Below the pieces are notes generated by a model that had not been told where the DNA came from, did not search any database, and was given only the letters and a program-made list of their open reading frames with translations. A program made the position numbers and the translations under genes. From the NCBI GenBank assembly GCA_041393775.1, contig JAWKJM010000003.1:1054001-1118000 (forward strand): DNA of 64,000 bases, read 5' to 3'. The stretch is from JADKAV01 sp041393775 (lineage in GTDB: Bacteria; Actinomycetota; Actinomycetes; S36-B12; UBA10799). Position 1 is the first letter of the stretch. Each line of letters starts with the position of its first letter. Below are positions 44,232-52,922 of this stretch, one piece after another.

Positions 44232-45179
44232 TCAGGGCCTCGAGGTCTGCATCAACCGGTCGATGTCCGGCAACCGCACCGCCTGACCCCCAGGGGTGAC
44301 CCGGGCCAGGCTCGACTGCGCCTGCAGCACCGCGGCCAGCAGGTCGTACAGCGAAGACGACGCGGGGACCTCGATGATCCCCGGCGCGGGGTCCACGGTT
44401 TCGGTGCCCAGGGACTGGACCGGAATCGGACTGACGCGTAGTCGTTTGATGGCGCGGTCGGACCCGACGAAGTCCGCCACGAAGTCATTGGCGGGGAAAC
44501 CCAGCACCGCCGCCGGACGGTCGTACTGCTCCAGGTAGCCCCCTTGTTTCAGGACTGCGATCCGGTCCCCGAGCTTCACCGCTTCATCGATGTCGTGGGT
44601 GACCAGGACGACGGTCTTGCGCACACGTTGGTGCAGGGCGAGGAACTCCTCCTGCAAGCGGTCACGGGCGATCGGATCGACCGCGCCGAACGGCTCGTCC
44701 ATGAGCAGAACCGGGGGGTCGGCCGCCAGCGCCCGTGCGACCCCGACCCGCTGCCGCTGGCCGCCGGACAACTGGTGCGGGTACCGGTCGCCGAAGATCT
44801 CCGGTTCCAGATCCACCAGCACGAGCATCTCGTCGACTCGTTCTGCGATCTTCTTCTTGTCCCACCCGAGCAGCCGGCACACGGTCGCCACGTTCCGGCG
44901 CACGGTGTAGTGGGGGAACAACCCCGAACTCTGGATCACGTATCCGATCCTGCGGCGCAACTCCTGGACATCCAGCGATGTGACGTCGGCGCCGGCCACC
45001 TCGATCGTGCCGCTGGAGGGCTCGATCAGGCGGTTGATCATCCGCATGGTGGTGGTCTTGCCGCATCCGGACGGTCCCACGAGTGCGCAAATCATCCCCT
45101 CATCGACTTCCAGGGTCAGATCATGTACCGCGACCGTTCCGTCGGGGTACTGCTTCGTGACGTCCTGAAGGGAGATCAT
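44232..45179 (-). CDS. opuCA: OpuC-type glycine betaine/choline ABC transporter, ATP-binding subunit
   Basis: The 315-residue ATPase has Walker A GPSGCGKTT at 35-43, LSGGQ at 137-141 and Walker B LLMDEPFGA at 158-166. It is longer than a bare ATPase domain, with an additional C-terminal regulatory region (about 240-315) that does not show two clear CBS domains. It energises osmoprotectant import. ATG 45179 is divergent from the permease gene at 45251 across a 71-bp gap that should hold both promoters. Confidence 0.88.
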   Translation of the reverse strand: MISLQDVTKQYPDGTVAVHDLTLEVDEGMICALVGPSGCGKTTTMRMINRLIEPSSGTIEVAGADVTSLDVQELRRRIGYVIQSSGLFPHYTVRRNVATVCRLLGWDKKKIAERVDEMLVLVDLEPEIFGDRYPHQLSGGQRQRVGVARALAADPPVLLMDEPFGAVDPIARDRLQEEFLALHQRVRKTVVLVTHDIDEAVKLGDRIAVLKQGGYLEQYDRPAAVLGFPANDFVADFVGSDRAIKRLRVSPIPVQSLGTETVDPAPGIIEVPASSSLYDLLAAVLQAQSSLARVTPGGQAVRLPDIDRLMQTSRP

Positions 45180-45250
45180 GTGTCCCGACGGTAGCGCAGA
45201 GCCTGTGCGATCGGTGACTTCATCGATGGGACTGCGCTACGGTCGAGCAC

Positions 45251-45928
45251 ATGCCGACGACCCTCGCGGACGCCAGTAATCCGTGGTTGTCCTGGAGCTA
45301 CGTCCAGAACAACTGGGAGGAGCTGGTGTCGGCCGGGCAGGAACACGTCGTGCTCACGATCGGCTCAGTGGTCCTCGCGATCGTGGTTGCGGTGCCGCTG
45401 GCGATGATCATCCGGCACTCCCCGAAGTTGACCGGTCCGATCCTGGGTCTGTCCGGGGTTCTGTACACGATCCCGTCGCTGGCGCTGATCTCCCTGCTGT
45501 GGCCGGTGTTCGGGTTGAGCCCCTGGACGGTCATCATCGCGCTGGCCGTCTATGCGCTGCTGGTGGTGCTGCGCAACATCGTCGTCGGTCTGCAGGAGGT
45601 GCCGCCGGATGTGCTGGACGCCGCCGGCGGTATGGGCCTGACCAGTCGCCAGATCCTGACCAGGGTGTCCATCCCGCTGGCGATGCCGACGATCCTGGCC
45701 GGCATCCGGATCGCCACCGTCAGCACCGTCGGCATGGTCACGATCGGCGCGCTGGTGGGCTACGGTGGGTTCGGCACCTTGATCCTCTCCGGATTCCAGA
45801 ACAACTTCTGGCACGCGCAGATCCTCACGGCCACGCTGTGCTGTGTCGTACTGGCGACGGTCTTCGAGCTCCTGCTGCTCGCGTTGGAACGGCTCACGGT
45901 GCCATGGACCCGGAAGCGGGCATCCTGA
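45251..45928 (+). CDS. opuCB: OpuC-type ABC transporter permease
   Basis: This 225-residue permease has five to six membrane segments and the EAA loop LDAAGGMGLTSRQILTRVSIPLAMP that contacts the ATPase. It matches OpuCB/OpuBB-type permeases. ATG 45251 lacks a strong SD. Its stop overlaps the ATG of the second permease (TGATG). Confidence 0.88.
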   Translation: MPTTLADASNPWLSWSYVQNNWEELVSAGQEHVVLTIGSVVLAIVVAVPLAMIIRHSPKLTGPILGLSGVLYTIPSLALISLLWPVFGLSPWTVIIALAVYALLVVLRNIVVGLQEVPPDVLDAAGGMGLTSRQILTRVSIPLAMPTILAGIRIATVSTVGMVTIGALVGYGGFGTLILSGFQNNFWHAQILTATLCCVVLATVFELLLLALERLTVPWTRKRAS

Positions 45929-46626
45929 TGAGCGTCATCGAGTGGTTCACCGACCCCGCCAACTGGACGGGGGAGAACGGCATCCCGGTGCGGACGTGGG
46001 AGCAGTTGCAGATCAGCCTGTTCGCCATGGCGATCGCGCTGGTAGTGGCGTTGCCGGTTGCGTTGGTTCTGGGGCACTTGCGAAAAGGGGTGTTCCTCGC
46101 CACGAACGTCGGGAACGTCGGCCGGGCGGTCCCCACTTTGGGTGTGCTCACGATCTTCGCCTCCATCCCGCAGATCGGGATCGGCAACCTCGCGGCGGTT
46201 CTGGCTCTGGCGCTCTTCGCGATTCCGCCCCTGCTCACCAACACGTACACCGGACTGGCCTCCGTCGACGACGAGGTCCGTGACGCCGCACGCGGGATGG
46301 GTATGGGCGGGTTCGCCATCCTGGCCAAAGTCGAGGTGCCCCTCGCGATCCCGCTGATCGCCGCGGGCATCCGCACTGCCACCGTCCAGGTCGTCGCCAC
46401 GGCCTCGCTCGCGGCGCTGGTCGGCAGCGGTGGGCTCGGGCGTTACGTCGTGGACGGCTTCGCCCTGCAGGACAACACACTGATCCTCGCCGGTGCCATC
46501 CTCACCGCGTTGCTGGCAGTCGTGGCCGAACTGCTCCTGGCCCTCGCGCAGCGCTCGGTCACGCCCAAGGGGTTGCGGGAGCGCACCCGTGCCGAGATCG
46601 AGATGCAGGAGATTCCGGCCGGCTGA
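45928..46626 (+). CDS. opuCD: OpuC-type ABC transporter permease, second subunit
   Basis: This 232-residue protein is homologous to the previous permease, with the EAA loop RDAARGMGMGGFAILAKVEVPLAIP and about six membrane segments. The two permeases probably form a heterodimer. ATG 45928 overlaps the upstream stop. The binding-protein gene follows after 165 bp, so it may have its own promoter. Confidence 0.88.
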   Translation: MSVIEWFTDPANWTGENGIPVRTWEQLQISLFAMAIALVVALPVALVLGHLRKGVFLATNVGNVGRAVPTLGVLTIFASIPQIGIGNLAAVLALALFAIPPLLTNTYTGLASVDDEVRDAARGMGMGGFAILAKVEVPLAIPLIAAGIRTATVQVVATASLAALVGSGGLGRYVVDGFALQDNTLILAGAILTALLAVVAELLLALAQRSVTPKGLRERTRAEIEMQEIPAG

Positions 46627-46791
46627 GAGCCAGAGGTGGGCGTGCGCTGCGGCGCACGATGGCCGCGGCCGTCGTCGAACACGACCGCGGACCGCTTCGG
46701 CAAGGACCCGAATCTCCGGCGCGACGAACGGGTTGGCTGCCGGGTTCCCCGAAAGACTGGACACCGCAGCGCGATGTGGTTGGATTGGCAG

Positions 46792-47745
46792 ATGATTCGC
46801 GGACGACGTACCTCGAAGTTGATGCTCATCGCGGCTGCCGCCCTCGTGATGGCCGGATGTAGTTCCGGCGGCGGGGATTCGACCAGCAGCGAGTCTCCAG
46901 GCGGGGGCGGCGGCCCGATAACCATCGCCACGACCAACTTCTCCGAGACCAAGATCCTCGCCTCGATGTACCAGCAGGTCCTGCAGGCCAACGGGGTGGA
47001 CGCATCGATCAAGGAACTCACCACGCGCGAGGTGATCATCCCGGCGCTGGAGAAGGGGGACATCCAACTGACCCCCGAGTACCTGGGCAGCCTCACCGAG
47101 TTCCTGAACAAGGACGCCAACGGCGCCGACGCCCCGCAGGTCGCCAGCGGTGACGAGCAGGCCACGTACGCCGAGGCACAGAAACTCGCCGACCCGAAGG
47201 GCCTGACACTGCTGGAGCCTTCGGCAGCGCAGGACCAGAACGCGTTCGCGGTCACCCAAGACTTCGCGGACCAGAACAACCTCACGACCCTCAGCGAATT
47301 GGGAACCTATTCCCAGCAGTCCCCGATCACGCTCGGCGGACCGCCGGAGTGCCCGAAGCGCCCGTTCTGTGAGCCCGGGCTCGAAGACACATACGGCGTC
47401 GACGTAGGGTCGTTCGTCCCGCTGGACGCGGGTGGGCCCTTGACCATCCAGGCGCTCAAGCAGGGCAAAGTCAACGTCGGGCTCGTGTTCTCCTCGTCCG
47501 GTTCCGTGACTGCCAACAACCTCGTGGTGCTCGAGGACGACAAGGGTCTGCAGACCGCGGAGAACATCTTGCCGGCGCTGAACAGCACAGCGGTGACCGA
47601 CACCATCACCACGGCTTTGAACTCGGTCTCAGCGAAGCTGACCACCGATCAGCTGCAGCAACTCAATGAGCAGGTCGAGATCGAGCGTCAGGATCCTGAG
47701 ACCGTCGCCGAGAACTGGCTCAAGGAGAACGGGTTGTTGTCCTAG
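46792..47745 (+). CDS. opuCC: OpuC-type substrate-binding lipoprotein
   Basis: This 317-residue lipoprotein has a signal peptide ending in the lipobox LVMAGC with Cys23 for lipid attachment, a Gly/Ser linker and a class II periplasmic binding domain with GPITIATTNFSETKILASMY near the start of the mature protein. A CPKRPFC insertion could be a disulfide loop. It delivers compatible solutes to the permeases. ATG 46792 is used; an in-frame ATG at 46774 is an alternative. A family A element begins 19 bp after its stop. Confidence 0.88.
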   Translation: MIRGRRTSKLMLIAAAALVMAGCSSGGGDSTSSESPGGGGGPITIATTNFSETKILASMYQQVLQANGVDASIKELTTREVIIPALEKGDIQLTPEYLGSLTEFLNKDANGADAPQVASGDEQATYAEAQKLADPKGLTLLEPSAAQDQNAFAVTQDFADQNNLTTLSELGTYSQQSPITLGGPPECPKRPFCEPGLEDTYGVDVGSFVPLDAGGPLTIQALKQGKVNVGLVFSSSGSVTANNLVVLEDDKGLQTAENILPALNSTAVTDTITTALNSVSAKLTTDQLQQLNEQVEIERQDPETVAENWLKENGLLS

Positions 47746-47763
47746 CCGGACTCGGCAGCCACC

Positions 47764-47880
47764 ATTGTGACGAAGTTGGTGGCCGGTTCTCCGTTGTGTT
47801 ACGAAGGTGCGCGGTTCGAGCGGTCCCGACCGCGCACCTTCGTGACAATCCCCTTTCTGACCCCGCAACTTCGTAACAAG
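47764..47880 (-). repeat. Family A intergenic nested inverted repeat, copy 6 (inverted orientation)
   Basis: The modules read TTGTGACGAAGTTGGTGG, TTGTGTTACGAAGGTGCGCGG, CCGCGCACCTTCGTGACAA and CCCGCAACTTCGTAACAA. The outer arms are swapped relative to copies 3-5: the reverse complement matches those copies in register, including CGGCCACCAACTTCGTCAC. It starts 19 bp after the opuCC stop and ends 75 bp before the NuoD-like stop. Confidence 0.9.
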
Positions 47881-47955
47881 AAGGCTCGCGGGCGCCGTCA
47901 GGAGCCGAACAGGTCCACACAGGGCATTTGCCCGAGGCGACGAGGACCTTCCGAG

Positions 47956-48987
47956 TCACTTGTCCATGTCACCGGCGACCAGAAGGAAGCTCATCAGCGC
48001 GGTGGGCAGGTCCTCCAGCCGGGTGCCAGGCAGGCAGGCACCGAAGGCCGCCGCATTGTTGAAACTGGCCGTTCGCATCTTCATCCGGGCCGGGACAACA
48101 TCCGCGTCCGAGACGATCCACCACCCGTTGATGCCGGAACCGGTTTCGCTTGCGCCGTAGAACTCGCCCTCCGGCAACCGGATCGTGCGGGGCAGACGGG
48201 TCGAGATGTCGCCCTCGGGTAGGGAGACACTGCGCAGGAACTCGCAGGAGACCAGCACCTCCTGCACCAGGCAGTCCATCCGGGCCAGTGCGTCACCGGC
48301 ATCGTGGCTCACGATCCGCCACGGCGGGGGGTACTCCCGCAGATCCCGCACCCAGCCGCTGGCCCGCGCCACCACCCCGCTCGTCGCGTACGCCTGAGCT
48401 TGCTCGCGGGTGAGCACAGCCACCCCGGCCAGTCTACTGGCGATCGGATCCAGGCAGCCGGTCACCGCATCCACACAATCGGCCAACGGGAGGTCCGCCG
48501 GCCACCTCGGATCCGCGTCCAGACTCATACCGCCGATCCGCACGATCATCAGATGCATCCGTGCACCGGTCAGCACGTCCAGCGCCTCGGTGATCGCCGC
48601 CCTTGCGGCGCGCAGGTCCGAGGCGTCCCCGCCGAGCGCGGCCACCGTCTCGCCCAACCAGTAGAGATGATGGCTGAGCCGGCAGGTCTCGCTGACGACT
48701 ATCCGCAAGGCCGCCGCTCGCGCAGGCACGGTGATGCCCAGAGCCTGTTCCATCACGCGGGCGGCGCTGAGCTCACCGTCGAAACTGCTCAACCAGTCGT
48801 GCCGGTTGGCCAGCGACAGGATCTGCCGGTAGTCGCGTGACTCGAACAACTTCTCCGCCCCACGGTGCATCAGGCCGGTCACCACCTCGGCCGCTTCCAC
48901 CCGGCCGTCGACGATGCTGCCGCGGATGCGCAGCAGACCATGGCCGGCCGGATGCGAGGCCGGCAGCGGGATGTCGAGGATCTCCAC
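47956..48987 (-). CDS. orphan NuoD-like (NADH dehydrogenase subunit D homologue)
   Basis: The 343-residue protein resembles the NuoD/49-kDa subunit of complex I. The HPAGHGLLRIRG segment (residues 12-23) corresponds to the HPSTHGVLR region, and LMHRGAEKLFESRDYRQIL and ETCRLSHHLYWLG to the quinone-side core. It is somewhat shorter than NuoD and occurs without any other complex I gene nearby. Such isolated NuoD paralogues sit in this chromosomal neighbourhood in other actinobacteria, but their function is unknown. It is divergent from the PH-domain pair. Confidence 0.8.
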   Translation of the reverse strand: MEILDIPLPASHPAGHGLLRIRGSIVDGRVEAAEVVTGLMHRGAEKLFESRDYRQILSLANRHDWLSSFDGELSAARVMEQALGITVPARAAALRIVVSETCRLSHHLYWLGETVAALGGDASDLRAARAAITEALDVLTGARMHLMIVRIGGMSLDADPRWPADLPLADCVDAVTGCLDPIASRLAGVAVLTREQAQAYATSGVVARASGWVRDLREYPPPWRIVSHDAGDALARMDCLVQEVLVSCEFLRSVSLPEGDISTRLPRTIRLPEGEFYGASETGSGINGWWIVSDADVVPARMKMRTASFNNAAAFGACLPGTRLEDLPTALMSFLLVAGDMDK

Positions 48988-49075
48988 GGGTGAATGGTGC
49001 CAGACGCGACCGGTGGTCCCTGTCGCGCGGACGTCGTGGTTCCAACTTCCGCACCCGCGACCCTAGACTCGAGCC

Positions 49076-49576
49076 ATGTCCTCCAAAGTGGAAGTTGCGT
49101 TCCGCCCGCAGGGTGACACCTGGCGCGAGTTGTCGCCGAAACTGATCGTCGCGAGACGTTTGGTACTGGCCATGTTCGCGGGTGTGGTGCTGGTGGCGGC
49201 CGCAGTGGTGGCAGTGACGCCGGCCCCGAAATGGGTCGCCGCACTCGTCGCGCTGGCCGCTGTTGCGATCTTCATCATCGGCTGGCCGTGGATCGGGCGC
49301 CGGGTCCGCTCCTGGGGGTACGCCGAGCGCGCCGATGACCTCGTCGTCGGAAGCGGAATCTGGTTCCGCAGGCTAGTGGTGGTGCCCTACGGCCGCCTCC
49401 AGTTCGTCGACGTCAAGGCCGGCCCGATCGACCGGTCGTTCGGCCTGACTTCGGTGCAACTGCACACCGCCGCCGCAAGTTCGGACGCCGCCATCCCGGG
49501 GCTCCCCCCGGAGACAGCCGCGACGTTGAGAGACCGGCTCGCGGCCAAAGGTGAAGAACGTTCGGCGGGCCTGTGA
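49076..49576 (+). CDS. PH domain-containing membrane protein (YdbS-like)
   Basis: This 166-residue protein has two membrane segments (about 24-46 and 50-72) and a bacterial PH (bPH2) domain with VPYGRLQFVDVKAGPIDRSFGL. YdbS/YdbT-type pairs are common in Gram-positive bacteria; in Bacillus they have been linked to resistance to some bacteriocins. ATG 49076 is the clear start, and its stop overlaps the GTG of the second PH-domain gene. Confidence 0.82.
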   Translation: MSSKVEVAFRPQGDTWRELSPKLIVARRLVLAMFAGVVLVAAAVVAVTPAPKWVAALVALAAVAIFIIGWPWIGRRVRSWGYAERADDLVVGSGIWFRRLVVVPYGRLQFVDVKAGPIDRSFGLTSVQLHTAAASSDAAIPGLPPETAATLRDRLAAKGEERSAGL

Positions 49577-50982
49577 ATCCGGACGACGCCCCACGGGATC
49601 CGTCCGGCGGACTTCACAAGACTCCCGCCGGCGACGGATCCGCAGCCCCGGATCCAGCGAGCCCGCAACCGCGTCCCGCCGACACCACCAAACGCCGCGT
49701 GCACCCGGTTACCCCGGTGGTGCGAGTCTCGACCTATCTGCCTGCGCTGCTGATCGGTGTCCTGCTGGCCGGCGGTGCCCGCTTCGTGAGCGAGCCGCAT
49801 GGGTTGTTGATCATCGTCGGTCTGACGCTGGTGGTGAGCCTGGTCTTCCTCGGATACGAGTTCCTCGCCTACCGCAGGCTCGCCTACTGGTTCGACGATG
49901 ACGGAGACCTGCGGGTGCAGTCCGGGGTGTTGTTCCACTCCGAGCGCCGGATGCAGTTGTCGCGGCTGCAGACGGTCGACATCAACCGGCCCTTGGTCGC
50001 ACGGGTCTTCGGTTTCGCCGCACTGCGGGTGGAGGTGGCCGGGGCGGGGGATTCGCGCGCGGATCTCCAGTACCTGACCGTCGACGACGCACAGGCGTTG
50101 CGAAGTGAGATCATCGCGCGGTCCGCCGGGCTGCAGCACGATGTGGGCGAGGCCCCGGAGCAGCCGCTGCTGACCGTGCCGCCACGCGACTTGCTGGTCT
50201 CCTTGTTGCTGCGCGCGGTCACCGTGTTCCTGGTCCTGGCCACGGTCCTGATCGTCGTCTCCACGATCTGGGCAAGCGGCTGGGGCGGCATCTTCACCGC
50301 ACTTCTCGGCGGTGTGCCGCTGGCCATCGTGTTCGCCGAGTTCAGTCAGCTCTACAACTTCACCGTCGCTGAATCTCCCGACGGCATCCGGTTGCGGCAC
50401 GGTCTGATTCAGACCCAGGCGCGCACGATCCCCCCGGGCCGGGTGACCGCCGTGGAGTTCGTCGAACCGCTGTTGTGGCGCAGGAAAGGCTGGGTCCGGC
50501 TCAATGTCACCGTGGCGGGGTTGACCAAGGCCGACGACGAGGCCGGCACCGAGGCCGTCCTGCTGCCGGTGGCGCCGCGGGCAGTCGCCGATGACCTGTT
50601 CCAGCGGGTCATGCCGGGGGTGCGGACGTCTGAGATCGAAATGACGAAACCAGTGGCCCAGGTGCGGCGCCGCTCCCCGATCCAGTGGCGCTACCTGGCG
50701 GCAGGCAGTGATGAGCGTGTCGCCGTACTGCGGCGGGGGCGGGTCACCCGGCGCCTGCAGGTGGTCGACCACGCCCGGGTGCAGTCTGTGCGTATGGTGC
50801 AGGGGCCGTGGGAGCGCAGTCTCGGTCTTGCCACGGTGCACCTGGATCTGCCCCCGGGACGGATTTCCGCGGCCTGGCTGCATTTCGGGCTCGAGCAGGC
50901 GCAGGGACTGGTCGCTGCGCAGATCGAGCACATGCGCAAGGCGCGGGCGGCGGACAAGAGCACCCGGTGGATGCAGCAGTAG
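49573..50982 (+). CDS. PH domain-containing membrane protein (YdbT-like)
   Basis: The 469-residue protein has a disordered N-terminus (about 1-45), membrane segments near 50-90 and 210-260, and three bPH2-like repeats: SRLQTVDINRPLVARVFG, RVTAVEFVEPLLWRRKG and ARVQSVRMVQGPWERSLG. The paired GTG 49573 is coupled to the previous gene. Probably a membrane complex with the smaller partner; molecular role unknown in actinobacteria. Confidence 0.82.
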   Translation: MNPDDAPRDPSGGLHKTPAGDGSAAPDPASPQPRPADTTKRRVHPVTPVVRVSTYLPALLIGVLLAGGARFVSEPHGLLIIVGLTLVVSLVFLGYEFLAYRRLAYWFDDDGDLRVQSGVLFHSERRMQLSRLQTVDINRPLVARVFGFAALRVEVAGAGDSRADLQYLTVDDAQALRSEIIARSAGLQHDVGEAPEQPLLTVPPRDLLVSLLLRAVTVFLVLATVLIVVSTIWASGWGGIFTALLGGVPLAIVFAEFSQLYNFTVAESPDGIRLRHGLIQTQARTIPPGRVTAVEFVEPLLWRRKGWVRLNVTVAGLTKADDEAGTEAVLLPVAPRAVADDLFQRVMPGVRTSEIEMTKPVAQVRRRSPIQWRYLAAGSDERVAVLRRGRVTRRLQVVDHARVQSVRMVQGPWERSLGLATVHLDLPPGRISAAWLHFGLEQAQGLVAAQIEHMRKARAADKSTRWMQQ

Positions 50983-51195
50983 CGGCGCCGCCCTGGAGAC
51001 CGGCGCCGACGTCGTGTGTGGGGCCGCCGGGCCGTCGGCGAGCAAGGTCGGTGCGATCCGGTGCTCGTCGGTGCCTGCATTGGACACCGCTGTTCGGCAC
51101 CCGCCGGACGCTGGCGCACGGCAACCAACATCCGAACCCGCGAACCCGGCCCGGACCTGGCGGCCGCCGGCGTGCCGATCGGGTCCCGCGCTGAC

Positions 51196-52041
51196 ATGGG
51201 ACCACCGACCTGGGCGCAGGTGATGGCCCGTGCACACCACCACCCGGCCGGATTCTCCGCGCTGGACCGCGCCGAACGCCATTTCACCACCTCGATCGAC
51301 GTCGGGGACCACATCGCCCGCATGCTGCTGCGCAGGTGCCGCGCGGCCGCGGACCGGCACGGCATGGCCGAGCCTTGGATCGTCGACGTCGGCGCGGGCA
51401 GCGGGCGGTTGCTGCGGCAGCTGCTGCACCTCGGATTCCCGGGGCAGCGCCTGCTCGGGATCGACGTCAGATCCGCCCCCGGCGACCTCCCGGTGAACTG
51501 GATCCAGGGGGTCGCGCCACAGTGTGTGCCGCGTTTGCGCGGGTTACTGGTGGCCCACGAGTTCCTCGACGACGTCCCGGCCGACCTGGTCGAGGCCGGT
51601 CGGGTCCTGACCGTCGACGGTGCCCCCGGACCACCCGCGTCGGCGGCCGATCTGCAGTGGCTGGCCGAGTGGAAGGGCGGGGATTCCGGTCTCGTCGGCA
51701 GGCATCGCGATGCCGCGTGGGCGGCGCTGGTCGGCCGTGTGGAGGTGGGCGAGGCGGTCGCCGTCGACTTCTGGGACGGCGCGGGACCGGTCGGGCACAG
51801 AACCGGGCGCCGCCTGCCGGCATCCCCCGATCCTCACAGCGACATCTCGGCCGGTGTGGAGTTGCGGTCGTGCCGTGCTGTCACCGGCGGCCGGCTGATC
51901 CCCCAACGCCGACTGCTGGCGGATCTGGCTCCCCGGACCGTGCAGGAGAGATCCGAACTGGCGGTGCTGCGCGACCCTGACGGCTTGGGGGGCTTTGGGT
52001 GGCTGATCACCGATGGCGGCTCGGTAGGCTCGCCAGCGTGA
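51196..52041 (+). CDS. MidA-type SAM-dependent methyltransferase family protein
   Basis: This 281-residue protein has a SAM-binding core with WIVDVGAGSGRLLRQLL and LLVAHEFLDDVPADLVE, the features of the actinobacterial MidA-like (DUF185, PF02636) group. MidA (NDUFAF7) methylates a complex I subunit in mitochondria; whether this gene acts on the nearby NuoD-like protein is not known. ATG 51196 gives a plausible start; 213 bp before it are without a gene. GTG of the next gene overlaps the stop. Confidence 0.7.
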   Translation: MGPPTWAQVMARAHHHPAGFSALDRAERHFTTSIDVGDHIARMLLRRCRAAADRHGMAEPWIVDVGAGSGRLLRQLLHLGFPGQRLLGIDVRSAPGDLPVNWIQGVAPQCVPRLRGLLVAHEFLDDVPADLVEAGRVLTVDGAPGPPASAADLQWLAEWKGGDSGLVGRHRDAAWAALVGRVEVGEAVAVDFWDGAGPVGHRTGRRLPASPDPHSDISAGVELRSCRAVTGGRLIPQRRLLADLAPRTVQERSELAVLRDPDGLGGFGWLITDGGSVGSPA

Positions 52042-52895
52042 GTGTTCGCCTGCGCACCGGGATCATCGGCGTCGGCCGTGCGGGAAGCGCCCTGGGTGCG
52101 GCGCTGTCGCGCGCCGGACACCCGGTGGTGGCAGCACACGCGGTTAGCGAGAGCTCCCGGGAACGGGCCGCGACACTGCTGCCCGGAGCCGAACTGGTCA
52201 GCATCGAGGAGTTGGTCAAACGCAGTGACCTCGTCCTGCTGGCCGTCCCCGACGACGCGCTTGCCGGCCTTGCGGACAATCTGGACTTTCAGCCCGGTCA
52301 GTTCGTCGTCCACTGTTCGGGGCGGTTCGGGGTCGGGGTCCTCGCTGCGGCCCAGCGCAAGGGCGCGCTTCCGTTGGCGCTGCACCCGGCGATGACCCTC
52401 ACGGGCACCAGTCTGGACGCCGAACGCTTGTCAGGGGCGCCGTTCGGCGTCACCTCGGCCGAGCCGCTGCGGATGGCTGCTGAGGCGCTTGTGGTCGAGA
52501 TGGGCGGAGAACCCATCTGGATCCCGGAATCCGCCCGCCCGCTGTATCACGCGGCGTTGGCGCATTCTGCCAACCACCTGATCACGTTGGTGGCCTCCGG
52601 TGAGGAGGTCCTGGCGGGCGCTGGGGTGGAGTCGCCTGGCCGGCTGCTGGCGCCATTGCTGCAGGCCAGCCTGGAGAACGCCCTGCGCATGGGCTATCCC
52701 GCGCTGACCGGACCAGTGGTCAGAGGCGACGCGCAGACGGTTGCCGCGCATGTGACGGCACTTGCCTATGATCCGCAGGTTCAGGCGGCGTACATCGCGC
52801 TGGCGCGACTGACTGCGGACCGGGCACTTGCCGAGGGTCTGCTGGCACCCGTGGCGGCCGAAGGACTGCTGAACGCGCTCGGGAAACAAGGATGA
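52038..52895 (+). CDS. Rossmann-like and DUF2520 domain protein
   Basis: The 285-residue protein has a Rossmann-like N-terminal domain with GIIGVGRAGSALGAAL, then the DUF2520 domain with LHPAMTLTG and YHAALAHSANHL. It usually precedes panC in actinobacteria. The enzymatic role is unknown; the fold resembles ketopantoate reductase/6PGDH, so a role in pantothenate synthesis has been suggested but not proven. GTG 52038 overlaps the methyltransferase stop. Confidence 0.82.
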   Translation: MSVRLRTGIIGVGRAGSALGAALSRAGHPVVAAHAVSESSRERAATLLPGAELVSIEELVKRSDLVLLAVPDDALAGLADNLDFQPGQFVVHCSGRFGVGVLAAAQRKGALPLALHPAMTLTGTSLDAERLSGAPFGVTSAEPLRMAAEALVVEMGGEPIWIPESARPLYHAALAHSANHLITLVASGEEVLAGAGVESPGRLLAPLLQASLENALRMGYPALTGPVVRGDAQTVAAHVTALAYDPQVQAAYIALARLTADRALAEGLLAPVAAEGLLNALGKQG

Positions 52896-52922
52896 GGACG
52901 CTTCCGGCCCGAGGAGGCCTCC

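Noticed and set aside
49387..51429. 680-codon minus-strand frame across the PH-domain genes
   Set aside because: It opposes two coupled PH-domain genes with recognisable domains; the shadow frame has no homologous pattern.
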